A stretch of 6,740 nucleotides of DNA. Origin: Alphaproteobacteria bacterium (GTDB lineage Bacteria > Pseudomonadota > Alphaproteobacteria > UBA8366 > GCA-2717185). Below, piece by piece: positions 1 to 5,526 of the stretch. A program made the translations under genes and the position numbers. Numbering within the stretch: the first letter of the stretch is position 1; the number at the start of each line of letters is the position of its first letter. The notes beneath the pieces are model-generated. The model was not told the origin of the DNA, ran no database searches, and saw only the letters and a program-made list of their open reading frames with translations. Where the stretch lies: contig JAESSL010000172.1 of NCBI GenBank assembly GCA_016764135.1, positions 1 to 6,740 on the forward strand. Reading direction: 5' to 3'.

Positions 1-1098
1 AGCCTACCGGAAATCGCGCGCAGTTTGAGCGCCACGGACGAATCCGTACAACGCACGCTCTTCGCATTTTTCTCAGGCTTTTGTCTTGGCATCCTGATTT
101 ACGGTCCGCTTTCCGACCGATACGGAAGACGCCCGATCGTCATGTCGGGCATTACAATATTCATCGTCGCCACAATCGCGTGCGCATTAGCGCAAGACAT
201 CACAATGCTGACCGCCTTTCGGTTCCTGCAGGCGTTTGGCGGCGGCGCAGCGTCGGTGTTGGCGCGCGCCATGGTGCGGGACCGTTTTGGGCAAGATCAG
301 GCCGCGCGCATTTTGTCGATAATGGCGCTCATTACCTCAACCGCCCCCTTGCTGGCGCCGTCTATTGGCGGCCAGATCCTCCTGTGGTTCGATTGGCGCG
401 CCATCTTTGTATTTCAGGCCGTCTTCGCCGCTTTATGCATAACCGCGGTCTTTTTTAAGGTTCCGGAATCCCACCCCGTGGAACAGCGCCGCGTCACCCG
501 ATTCAGCGACGCCTTTCTCGCCTATGGACGGATATTGAGCAACCGGATTGCGCTCGGTTACGGATTGGGCGCGGCGGCTGCGTTTGGCGGCATGTTCGCC
601 TATATCACAGGCACGCCATTCGTCTATATTGAGTACTTTAAGGTGCCGCCGGAATATTTCGGACTTCTGTTCGGTTGCAACATCCTGTCCATCATGGCTG
701 CGAATTTCACCAATAGTCGCCTCGTATCCAAATATGGCGTGCAGCGCATGGCGCGCATTGGCGTCCTGATCCATGCGAGTGGCGCGCTCGCTTTGTTGTT
801 TGTCGGCCTGACAGGTTTTGGCGGCCTGCCCGCCATCGTAATCTCTTTGCTCTTTACGGTCGGATCCTTAGGGTTTCTGTCGGCCAATTGCGTCTCTCGA
901 TTGATGTCGCTTTTTCCCGCAAACGCAGGCGCGGCGGCGTCCATCTTCGGTGCGCTTCAATTCGGCTGCGGCGCCTTATCCAGTCTCGCCGTCAGCACAC
1001 TAAACGACGGCACCCCCTGGGCCATGTGCATCGTCATCGGCGTCTTGGGCCCCTTCAGCGCAATAGCGTTGTTCGGGTTGGCGCGTAAGGACACCTAG
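1..1098 (+). CDS. MFS multidrug efflux transporter, Bcr/CflA type (5' partial)
   Basis: Integral inner-membrane transporter of the major facilitator superfamily, most like the Bcr/CflA drug:proton antiporters that export antibiotics or small metabolites. The reading frame is open to the first base of the window and reads SLPEIARSLSATDESVQ. This is the usual loop after TM1 of this family (LPxIAxxL...VQxTL), so the true start and TM1 lie upstream. The TTG at 25 is an internal codon, not the start. MFS motif A, GPLSDRYGRRP, is at visible residues 35-45 between TM2 and TM3. The TM4 region RFLQAFGGGAASVLARAMVRDRF (residues about 74-96) and the later APSIGG...DWRAIFVFQA segment are also typical of Bcr/CflA. 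The 365 visible residues are mostly hydrophobic helices and cover about 11 of 12 expected segments; the family is about 400 residues long. It ends at TAG 1096-1098 with no clear hairpin terminator. The family call is secure, the substrate is not inferable. Confidence 0.92.
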   Translation, partial: SLPEIARSLSATDESVQRTLFAFFSGFCLGILIYGPLSDRYGRRPIVMSGITIFIVATIACALAQDITMLTAFRFLQAFGGGAASVLARAMVRDRFGQDQAARILSIMALITSTAPLLAPSIGGQILLWFDWRAIFVFQAVFAALCITAVFFKVPESHPVEQRRVTRFSDAFLAYGRILSNRIALGYGLGAAAAFGGMFAYITGTPFVYIEYFKVPPEYFGLLFGCNILSIMAANFTNSRLVSKYGVQRMARIGVLIHASGALALLFVGLTGFGGLPAIVISLLFTVGSLGFLSANCVSRLMSLFPANAGAAASIFGALQFGCGALSSLAVSTLNDGTPWAMCIVIGVLGPFSAIALFGLARKDT

Positions 1099-1449
1099 AT
1101 CTCACCAGATCCACATCCAGCAAGAGGCCGAAATACCGCGAGCAGTCAGCAACCGGTCGCCAATAGATCAGAGAAACGCTAGCGGCAACAGTGATCCAAG
1201 ATAATCTCATACCGGGCATCAACTACCCAGCGTCGCCAGCCTTCAACGAGCAGTATATTCAGAAAAAGGACGGTGCGCCCGGAAGGAGAAAATTCGAGCC
1301 GCTTGTTTGAAATTTTCACCGAATGGATCGTTATAATGGAGGCGTCAGGCGGTAAGGCCCCGTTGTCACCGTCGCCAAGAGCATGACTTCAGCCTTTCGG
1401 CCCTAAGCCTAGATCGATGGCAATAGTTAGTTCATCCGAATCTAGCTAA
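1099..1449. other. Intergenic region, no gene recognised
   Basis: This 351-nt gap between the transporter and the hypothetical gene has no convincing coding frame, tRNA or strong stem-loop that I can see. Its one notable element is a sigma70-like promoter match at 1307-1337, listed separately. Confidence 0.6.
1307..1337 (+). promoter_or_regulatory. Possible sigma70 promoter, orphan position
   Basis: A perfect -10 hexamer TATAAT lies at 1332-1337. A TTGAAA -35 match lies at 1307-1312, with a 19-nt spacer that is longer than the 17-nt optimum. Transcription would begin near 1344, about 140 nt before the ATG at 1486. It could give a leader for the hypothetical gene or a short RNA. Evidence is sequence match only. 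Confidence 0.35.
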
Positions 1450-1479
1450 TTGATCGCCCTACCGCAATTAGGCTATTTT
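1450..1479 (+). promoter_or_regulatory. Candidate promoter for a leaderless transcript
   Basis: TTGATC at 1450-1455 and TATTTT at 1474-1479 are separated by 18 nt. The expected transcription start, 6-7 nt after the -10 box, falls on the A of the ATG at 1486. No Shine-Dalgarno sequence precedes that ATG, which agrees with a leaderless mRNA. Weak hexamers keep this tentative. Confidence 0.35.
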
Positions 1480-1485
1480 GCTCCC

Positions 1486-2088
1486 ATGGACACGAAGCTT
1501 TTCGAAAACTACATCGCTCTACAAAACGTCGGGCGGAAGAAAGAGGCAAAAAAGGCGATTGAGGCGTTCGTGCAATCGTTTGAAACGCTTCCCGAAAAGG
1601 AGCTCTGGGTCGCCAAACATTTGGAAAATTTGGCCATGGGGGGTACCGGTGGAATACGCCATGAGCTTTATGCCGGTGTCATATTTCCCGCGCTGCTCCA
1701 CTGCTATCAGGGCCAAGACCCATGGAGTACCATGTGGTTGTCAAAGACGATCCAAAATCTTTTCTCAGCAAAATATCTTTGGGAAAAAATCGAGTTCAAA
1801 TCCGAACTTACGTTGGCGCAGGAAGCCTATAAGCTGGACCGCCAATCATCTGAAATTCGAGCCTGCTTGCTGGAAATTCTGATTTCTGGCTTCGAGTATT
1901 GCGAACACGAGTGGCCAGCCGGACTTCTTTGCGGCCCAGATGGTTGTTCGCCATTGGAGTGCGATGAGACGCTCGACGAGATAGAACTGGCCCGCACGCT
2001 AGATGAGGAAAACAGACTTACTGGATATCTTTGGAGTTTCGAAAAAAAGGTTCAGGTTTATAAATTACGTCTGCTGTCGGAATCGTGA
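1486..2088 (+). CDS. Hypothetical protein, helical, with C-terminal Cys cluster
   Basis: I do not recognise this 200-residue protein and assign no function. It appears soluble, with no signal peptide or membrane segment, and is predicted by eye to be mostly helical. The N-terminal half (residues 1-50, ALQNVGRKKEAKKAIEAF) resembles a single TPR-like helical hairpin. Conserved-looking aromatic and glycine residues follow (GGTGGIRHELYAG, 52-64). The C-terminal third carries Cys139, Cys149, Cys154 and Cys159 plus His141, spaced like a possible metal or disulfide cluster. An in-frame TAA at 1447-1449 limits the start to TTG 1450 or ATG 1486. ATG 1486 is preferred because the codons between lie inside a promoter-like sequence and neither start has a ribosome binding site. 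Base composition is visibly more AT-rich than the flanking transporter and signalling genes, and the gene stands alone beside a toxin-antitoxin pair, so it may be acquired cargo. Confidence 0.75.
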   Translation: MDTKLFENYIALQNVGRKKEAKKAIEAFVQSFETLPEKELWVAKHLENLAMGGTGGIRHELYAGVIFPALLHCYQGQDPWSTMWLSKTIQNLFSAKYLWEKIEFKSELTLAQEAYKLDRQSSEIRACLLEILISGFEYCEHEWPAGLLCGPDGCSPLECDETLDEIELARTLDEENRLTGYLWSFEKKVQVYKLRLLSES

Positions 2089-2105
2089 TTGCGAGTTTGC
2101 AGTTA

Positions 2106-2140
2106 ACCCTTCGGGTCATACTTCCGCCCAACGGGCTTTT
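2106..2140 (+). terminator. Possible intrinsic terminator of the hypothetical gene
   Basis: Two small hairpins start 17 nt after the stop codon. The first is ACCC-TTC-GGGT (2106-2116). The second is GCCC-AAC-GGGC (2126-2136), followed directly by TTTT (2137-2140). Stems are only 4 bp, so efficiency is uncertain, but position and T-run fit a terminator. Confidence 0.45.
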
Positions 2141-2222
2141 AGAGGGCTTAATCTGACAGAACCATAATAAAGCGTGACGTCCAGGCAGCCAGCTTGCGGC
2201 AAACGGTTCGTTTTGGAAAACA

Positions 2223-2252
2223 TGGCGCGCCCGGCAGGATTTAGTTCGAACC
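2223..2252 (-). repeat. tRNA 3'-end relic, copy 1 (T-arm and acceptor strand)
   Basis: On the minus strand, bases 2240 to 2223 read ATCCTGCCGGGCGCGCCA. This has the exact geometry of a tRNA 3' end: T-stem strand CCTGC, acceptor strand CGGGCGC, discriminator G, then CCA. The B-box-like GGTTCGAA lies just before it (2252 to 2245), but about 4 extra bases separate the two, and no D-arm or anticodon arm precedes it. It is therefore not a functional tRNA. The acceptor strand would pair with GCGCCCG, as in some arginine tRNAs; this is an inference from memory. It shares TGGCGCGCCC and CGAACCAT (plus-strand reading) with copy 2 at 3079. Confidence 0.5.
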
Positions 2253-2329
2253 ATTTGATCGATGAATTCGCACGTTGGAGCGCTATTTTGGAATCGCTTC
2301 CAGACCTCGGTGGCCCATCGCCATGAGCC

Positions 2330-2623
2330 TTAACCGGGGGCGCTCTCCCAGTCTTCGCGACCATGGCGAATGCGAAGAATGAGAATATTGCCTTTGTCGT
2401 TGATCAAGTAGACGATGATATGTGAGCGGTAAGGATGAACCCTTACAGGTGGCGTAATCTCCGTGCGTTCCCTTGCCGCTTTGGGTGTGTCAGACAGGAA
2501 TCGAAATACGCGCTCCAAACCGACGTAGTATTTTTCGGCTTGTTCTGTACCGAACATCCGAACGCCTTCACGGTATGCGTGGATGAGATCTTCTTCGGCT
2601 TTAACACTGAGCTTGTAGGACAT
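2330..2623 (-). CDS. parE: Type II toxin-antitoxin system toxin, RelE/ParE family
   Basis: Small basic toxin of 97 residues, full length for the family. ParE proteins poison DNA gyrase, while RelE relatives cut mRNA on the ribosome; the sequence alone fits ParE better because of its partner. The N-terminus MSYKLSVKAEEDL matches the usual xYxLSxxAExDL opening. It is followed by a helical hairpin (residues 13-45, with AEKYYVGLERVF) and a C-terminal sheet with YRSHIIVYLI (65-74) and ILRIRHGRED (82-91); the R-x-H-G-R motif is a family hallmark. It lies downstream of the antitoxin gene. The antitoxin stop TAA overlaps an AAGGAG ribosome binding site (2632 to 2627), which sits only 3 nt before the ATG. 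The two genes are 7 nt apart, so translation is probably coupled and the toxin is made after the antitoxin. Confidence 0.9.
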   Translation of the reverse strand: MSYKLSVKAEEDLIHAYREGVRMFGTEQAEKYYVGLERVFRFLSDTPKAARERTEITPPVRVHPYRSHIIVYLINDKGNILILRIRHGREDWESAPG

Positions 2624-2630
2624 GATCTCC

Positions 2631-2873
2631 TTATGAATCCTGCGCTGCCGCGCGAGCCTGTTTTAGAATGTCGGCAACGGACTTTTCGCTGATTCCACTT
2701 TCCAGCGCCTCATCCACCAGTGTTTGCATATGGGCGATTTTGTCTTTGCGCTCCTGATCGTGGCGAATAAGATCGCGCACGTAATCGCTCGCGTTGCCGT
2801 AGCGACCGGAATGAGTCTGTACTTCGACCCAGTCTTTCATAGCGTTGGGCAGTGATACATTCATTGTAGCCAT
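2631..2873 (-). CDS. parD: Type II toxin-antitoxin system antitoxin, ParD family (RHH)
   Basis: Antitoxin of 80 residues that should bind and neutralise the downstream ParE and repress the operon as a ribbon-helix-helix dimer. The N-terminal strand MNVSLPNAM (4-12) and helices DWVEVQTHSGRYGNASDYVRDLIR (14-37) are the classic ParD fold, including the G-x-x-S-D-Y-V-R-D-L-I signature. The acidic, flexible C-terminal half (38-80) is the expected toxin-binding tail. An in-frame ATG at 2888 would add five residues (MEISN), but the AGGA before it leaves no spacing. The ATG at 2873 has GGAG (2886 to 2883) 9 nt upstream and gives the standard N-terminus, so it is chosen. Tandem 10-bp repeats upstream are the likely operator. 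Confidence 0.92.
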   Translation of the reverse strand: MATMNVSLPNAMKDWVEVQTHSGRYGNASDYVRDLIRHDQERKDKIAHMQTLVDEALESGISEKSVADILKQARAAAQDS

Positions 2874-2882
2874 ATTTGAGAT

Positions 2883-2886
2883 CTCC
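2883..2886 (-). promoter_or_regulatory. Ribosome binding site deciding the parD start
   Basis: GGAG on the minus strand lies 9 nt before the ATG at 2873. It lies inside the codons that would belong to the longer form starting at 2888, which argues for the shorter protein. Confidence 0.6.
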
Positions 2887-2900
2887 ATTCCTATATTTTA

Positions 2901-2920
2901 AAAATGGCATAAAATGGCAA
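2901..2920 (-). promoter_or_regulatory. Tandem 10-bp repeats, likely ParD operator
   Basis: On the plus strand AAAATGGCAT (2901-2910) is followed immediately by AAAATGGCAA (2911-2920), 9 of 10 bases identical. A 10-bp period places the two copies one helical turn apart, on the same DNA face, as expected for stacked ribbon-helix-helix dimers. They lie 28 nt upstream of the parD start. A perfect TTGACA (2930 to 2925, minus strand) is just upstream and could be the -35 box, though no good -10 hexamer sits at standard spacing. Confidence 0.5.
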
Positions 2921-3078
2921 TGATTGTCAATTTTAAGGCGATTTACGAAGTATAATAATGAATTTTCCTAATAAGATTAAAACCAAAAATATTGTTAGAT
3001 AACAGCAATGTACGAGACCTTGAGGTTGTTCTAGAGGTTAGAAAAATAATTTTTAGTGTAGAATCAATACGTTGAAAT

Positions 3079-3103
3079 TGGCGCGCCCAACAGTCCTCGA
3101 ACC
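3079..3103 (-). repeat. tRNA 3'-end relic, copy 2 (T-loop and acceptor strand)
   Basis: On the minus strand, bases 3103 to 3079 keep the exact spacing of a tRNA 3' end: GG-TTCGAGG (positions 52-60 of a tRNA), five T-stem bases ACTGT, acceptor strand TGGGCGC, discriminator G and CCA. The T-stem no longer pairs and nothing upstream forms the remaining arms, so it is a fragment. It has the same orientation as copy 1, 856 bp away, and shares TGGCGCGCCC and CGAACCAT (plus-strand reading) with it. The ParDE genes lie between the two. Confidence 0.5.
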
Positions 3104-3163
3104 ATAGTGGACTTCTCCCAAGAGGTCGTGTTCACTACGCATATATGCGCAACCCTTGATATC

Positions 3164-3169
3164 AGGAGG
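3164..3169 (+). promoter_or_regulatory. Ribosome binding site deciding the CDO-like gene start
   Basis: A perfect AGGAGG lies 6 nt before TTG 3176. The alternative GTG at 3107 has no comparable signal, so the TTG is taken as the start. Confidence 0.8.
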
Positions 3170-3175
3170 CTCGTC

Positions 3176-3706
3176 TTGTTCGATACAGATCAATTTATCG
3201 CCGATTGCCGTGCAGCGGTCGCAGAGACTGACAACCATACGGCGGTTCACGAGATTGTATCGCGCGCGGTGTCCGACCCCGGCGCTGTTTTACAGACCTT
3301 GGGCGAACCACAATCCGGGGGTATCCAGAAAATTTATCACGGCGATGACCTGACGATCATCAATGTCGTCTGGTCGCCCTTCATGACAATCCTGCCCCAC
3401 AACCACGAAATGTGGGCGGTCATCGGCGTCTATACCGGGCGCGAAGACAATATTTACTGGCGTCGCGTTCCCGATGCGGAAAATGGCTATATCGAGGCTG
3501 CGGGCGCTCGGTCGCTGGGGCTGTCCGACTCAGCGCCCCTGGGGCGTGATATTATCCACTCCGTCACCAATCCGTTGAAGCGATTTACCGGTGCGATCCA
3601 TGTGTATGGCGGCGATTTTTTTGACGTGGAGCGGAGCGAATGGGACCCCGAATCCCATACGGAACAGGCCTACGATCTGGCGAAAAACGTGAAAATGTTC
3701 GACTGA
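3176..3706 (+). CDS. Cysteine-dioxygenase-like metal-dependent cupin protein
   Basis: Predicted cytosolic enzyme of 176 residues with the double-stranded beta-helix (cupin) fold, resembling the cysteine dioxygenase/thiol dioxygenase group. Those enzymes use Fe(II) held by three histidines to oxidise a thiol to a sulfinate. Visible ligands are His75 and His77 in PHNHEMWAVIGVYTGREDN and His128 in GRDIIHSVTNP; His142 in AIHVYGGDFF is also conserved-looking. The first 50 residues form a helical N-terminal region (FIADCRAAV...HEIVSRAVSDP). The TTG at 3176 is chosen as start because a perfect AGGAGG precedes it by 6 nt; the frame is open back to GTG 3107, but the additional 23 residues do not look like family sequence. 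The gene is apparently monocistronic and faces the small cupin gene convergently, with 40 nt between stops. The fold is secure; the actual substrate is unknown and may not be cysteine. Confidence 0.85.
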   Translation: MFDTDQFIADCRAAVAETDNHTAVHEIVSRAVSDPGAVLQTLGEPQSGGIQKIYHGDDLTIINVVWSPFMTILPHNHEMWAVIGVYTGREDNIYWRRVPDAENGYIEAAGARSLGLSDSAPLGRDIIHSVTNPLKRFTGAIHVYGGDFFDVERSEWDPESHTEQAYDLAKNVKMFD

Positions 3707-3746
3707 ACGGCGAGAACGTCAAAAGCGTAACTGGCGGCAGACGCCC

Positions 3747-4052
3747 TTAATCATAGCCAAACATCCACCGGGTCGTCCCCGTGTAGATGTTTTTCACCGA
3801 ATGTACGACGTCGCGGGGAATAAACACCTCGTCGCCGGGGCCTGCGGCGCAACGCGCGTCGCCAATCGTTAACTCCAGCTTTCCCTCAAGCACTGTCACC
3901 AATTCATTCGTCGCATGAACAAAACCGTTCCATTCCTGACCCGGAGGATCGGTGAAATGATGACAGGAATACCCCCGTTCTCGCCAGGATTGAGCGACTT
4001 TATCGTCATTGACGGGTTGAGCAAATTTTTCACGTTTAATCATCTCGGGCAT
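3747..4052 (-). CDS. Small single-domain cupin protein
   Basis: A 101-residue cytosolic cupin of unknown substrate. Cupin motif 1 is represented by WNGFVHATNELVTVLEG (41-57), with His46 and Glu50 as likely metal ligands. Motif 2 is GPGDEVFIPRDVVHSVKN (71-88), with His84. The YSCHHFTDPPGQ segment (28-39) and the closing WMFGYD are usual for this small-cupin family, so it is complete. The frame is open back to 4196, giving in-frame ATGs at 4157 and 4127. Those extra residues do not look like cupin sequence and would overlap the divergent STAS gene. The ATG at 4052 has GGAAG 7 nt upstream and is preferred; ATG 4043 is a possible alternative. The gene is divergent from the STAS operon across a 122-nt region containing a palindrome. 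Function could be a binding, isomerase or dioxygenase-type activity and cannot be narrowed from sequence. Confidence 0.85.
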   Translation of the reverse strand: MPEMIKREKFAQPVNDDKVAQSWRERGYSCHHFTDPPGQEWNGFVHATNELVTVLEGKLELTIGDARCAAGPGDEVFIPRDVVHSVKNIYTGTTRWMFGYD

Positions 4053-4085
4053 TAGAGGGCTTCCGTATAAAGGGTGCGTTAAGTA

Positions 4086-4111
4086 TTGTTTGCCATGATC
4101 GTGTGAAACAA
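4086..4111. promoter_or_regulatory. 26-bp imperfect palindrome, candidate operator
   Basis: Arms TTGTTT (4086-4091) and AAACAA (4106-4111) flank a centre containing GATC (4097-4100), with 20 of 26 positions symmetric. It lies between the divergent cupin and STAS genes. On the minus strand its TTGTTT half could serve as a -35 box, with AATACT at an 18-nt spacing, for the cupin gene. On the plus strand it sits just upstream of the STAS -10 box. Confidence 0.45.
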
Positions 4112-4131
4112 ACACTTTGCCTAGCATTTTA

Positions 4132-4137
4132 TATAAT
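4132..4137 (+). promoter_or_regulatory. Candidate -10 box of the STAS-MBL-CHASE2 operon
   Basis: TATAAT lies 37 nt upstream of the STAS start codon. No good -35 hexamer is found 16-18 nt further upstream (the sequence there is CAAACA-like), so an activator bound at the adjacent palindrome could be required. This is inference. Confidence 0.45.
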
Positions 4138-4174
4138 TTATAAAACTTTTCCGACATATGAATACGGAGCCCAG

Positions 4175-4552
4175 ATGGAATTGGATACGCACACATTCGA
4201 AGACGTCACTGTCGTTTCTCCGTCAGGACGCATTGATCACAATAGCGCCGAAGATTTTCAGGCCGCGTTGGTCGCGGAAGTGGAGAACTGTGGTCCGGAT
4301 GGAAAAATGGTTTTGGATTTAAGCGGCGTCGACTATATGAGCAGCGTCGGCCTGCGCGCCTTGATGGTCGCGGCGAAAGAAGCGAAAAAGACCACAACCA
4401 ATATTGTGGTGTCAGCGTTGCAAGCTGATCTGAAAGAAATTTTCGAGATCAGCCGATTCCATTTTATCTTCAAGACATTTGACGAAACAGGGGACGCTCT
4501 GGAAAGTCTCTCTCCAGAAGCCGTCCAAGCCTATCAAACGGCAAGGAGTTAA
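4175..4552 (+). CDS. STAS-domain protein, anti-sigma factor antagonist-like
   Basis: Cytosolic single-domain STAS protein of 125 residues, like SpoIIAA/RsbV. In that family an anti-sigma factor/kinase phosphorylates a conserved serine and a PP2C phosphatase reverses this, switching partner binding. The strand-helix order is intact: VTVVSPSGRIDHNSAEDFQ (11-29), MVLDLSGVDYMSSVGLRAL (45-63), then NIVVSALQADLKEIFEISRF. The MSSVGL motif aligns with the SpoIIAA DSSG site, placing Ser57 as the likely phosphoacceptor. ATG 4175 has GGAG (4166-4169) 5 nt upstream; the frame extends back to GTG-type or similar starts at 4103, but those residues do not fit STAS. It is the first gene of an apparent operon, 5 nt before the MBL gene. 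No RsbW-type kinase or PP2C phosphatase lies in the window, so the partner is unknown; control of the neighbouring CHASE2 protein is possible. Confidence 0.9.
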   Translation: MELDTHTFEDVTVVSPSGRIDHNSAEDFQAALVAEVENCGPDGKMVLDLSGVDYMSSVGLRALMVAAKEAKKTTTNIVVSALQADLKEIFEISRFHFIFKTFDETGDALESLSPEAVQAYQTARS

Positions 4553-4557
4553 TCGGC

Positions 4558-5517
4558 ATGTTGGTGCGGTTTTGGGGAACGCGGGGGTCTCTTCCTGTAT
4601 CTTTGAACGGTAAGGGCGTTCGAAACAAAGTCTTTGAGGCCTTGAAAACAGCCAATGGCCGGTCTTTCGCCAATGACGCCGCCCTTAACGACTTTATTGA
4701 TGAAGAATTACCATTTTCGGTTCGTTCGGGATTTGGCGGCAATTCGTCTTGCGTCGAAATTGAAACCGGACAGGATGAATACATCATCTGCGACATGGGA
4801 TCCGGCCTGCGCGCCATGGGCCAACATGTGATTGCGACCCACGGCCCGACCAACCCGCAAACCTATAATATTTTTATGTCCCACCCGCATTGGGACCATA
4901 TTATGGGGCTACCCTTTTTTACGCCGGCTTATATTCCCGGCAATAAAATCCGGATCCACGGTTGCCACACAACGATTGAAGAGGCGTTGCGGAAACAACA
5001 GGAAGACCCCTGTTTTCCGGTGCATTTCGATTTTTTCCCCGCCGACATTGAATTCGTTACGCTGACACCCGGTGAAATATACGAAATTGGCGGCGTCGCG
5101 GTCCGTGCGATCAAGCAGCCTCACCACGGGGATTCCTACGGATACCGGTTTGAAGATGGCGACAAATCAGTCATTTATTCCACCGATGGCGAACACAAGA
5201 TGGACAATGAGGAAGAAACCGAGCGTTTTGTGGAATTCTTCAGAGACGCCGATTTACTGATCTTCGACGCCATGTACACCCTGGCGGACATGGTGTCGGT
5301 AAAAGAGGATTGGGGACATTCCAGCAATATTATCGGCGTCGACCTTTGCCACCGAGCCAAGGTTAAACAATATTGCCTGTTTCATCATGAGCCGATCTAT
5401 GACGACGCTATGCTCCAGACAATTCTGGAAGAAACAATCCGCTATGAAGAAATCCTGCGCGAACATCACGCGGTCAAAGTCGTTACAGCCTATGACGGCC
5501 TCGAAATTGAAGTGTAG
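4558..5517 (+). CDS. MBL-fold metallohydrolase, phosphodiesterase-like
   Basis: Metallo-beta-lactamase-fold hydrolase of 319 residues, probably cytosolic and binding two metal ions. The N-terminus MLVRFWGTRGSLP and GFGGNSSCVEIE (58-69) are typical of the branch related to PhnP, RNase Z and cyclic-nucleotide phosphodiesterases. The metal motif HPHWDH is at 109-114 (His109, His111, Asp113, His114). Further likely ligands are His189 or His190 in QPHHGDSYGYR, Asp210 in YSTDGEH and His254 in DWGHSSN, so the catalytic set looks complete. An insertion at about 17-52, between the first strand and GFGGNSS, is longer than in the simplest members. AAGGAG (4543-4548), inside the end of the STAS gene, lies 9 nt before the ATG, indicating translational coupling. 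Its place before a CHASE2 gene suggests breakdown of a cyclic nucleotide or another phosphodiester; this role is inferred. Confidence 0.9.
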   Translation: MLVRFWGTRGSLPVSLNGKGVRNKVFEALKTANGRSFANDAALNDFIDEELPFSVRSGFGGNSSCVEIETGQDEYIICDMGSGLRAMGQHVIATHGPTNPQTYNIFMSHPHWDHIMGLPFFTPAYIPGNKIRIHGCHTTIEEALRKQQEDPCFPVHFDFFPADIEFVTLTPGEIYEIGGVAVRAIKQPHHGDSYGYRFEDGDKSVIYSTDGEHKMDNEEETERFVEFFRDADLLIFDAMYTLADMVSVKEDWGHSSNIIGVDLCHRAKVKQYCLFHHEPIYDDAMLQTILEETIRYEEILREHHAVKVVTAYDGLEIEV

Positions 5518-5526
5518 CGGCGCCCC

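Larger units (their letters stand above)
2874..3078. other. AT-rich intergenic region upstream of parD
   Basis: This stretch is much more AT-rich than anything else in the window and has no convincing coding frame. It holds the parD operator candidate near its left end. It ends abruptly at the GC-rich tRNA-like relic at 3079. A plus-strand TATAAT at 2951-2956 has no -35 partner. Confidence 0.6.

Noticed and set aside
2174..2326. Short plus-strand frame (GTG start, includes MARPAGF) across the tRNA-like relic
   Set aside because: MARPAGF-type peptides are well-known false translations of antisense tRNA 3' ends; there is no ribosome binding site and no family resemblance.
2116..2364. Minus-strand 82-codon frame downstream of parE
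   Set aside because: It overlaps the 3' end of parE and crosses the tRNA relic and terminator region; composition is not protein-like and no start signal is seen.
2951..2956. Plus-strand TATAAT in the AT-rich region
   Set aside because: The nearest -35-like TTGTCA is 21 nt away and no gene starts within 200 nt; it is expected by chance in such AT-rich sequence.
3079..3155. A complete tRNA gene on the minus strand
   Set aside because: Only the T-loop and acceptor strand are recognisable; D-arm, anticodon arm and 5' acceptor strand are absent and the T-stem does not pair.
3733..3745. GGCG-CGCC hairpin between the convergent cupin genes
   Set aside because: A 4-bp stem with no T-run on either strand is too weak to call a terminator.
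4103..4174. Longer form of the STAS protein
   Set aside because: The added residues cover the -10 box and lack STAS features; ATG 4175 has a well-spaced GGAG.
4053..4196. Longer form of the small cupin starting at 4196, 4157 or 4127
   Set aside because: The extra N-terminal residues do not match the cupin family, they overlap the STAS start, and ATG 4052 has its own ribosome binding site.
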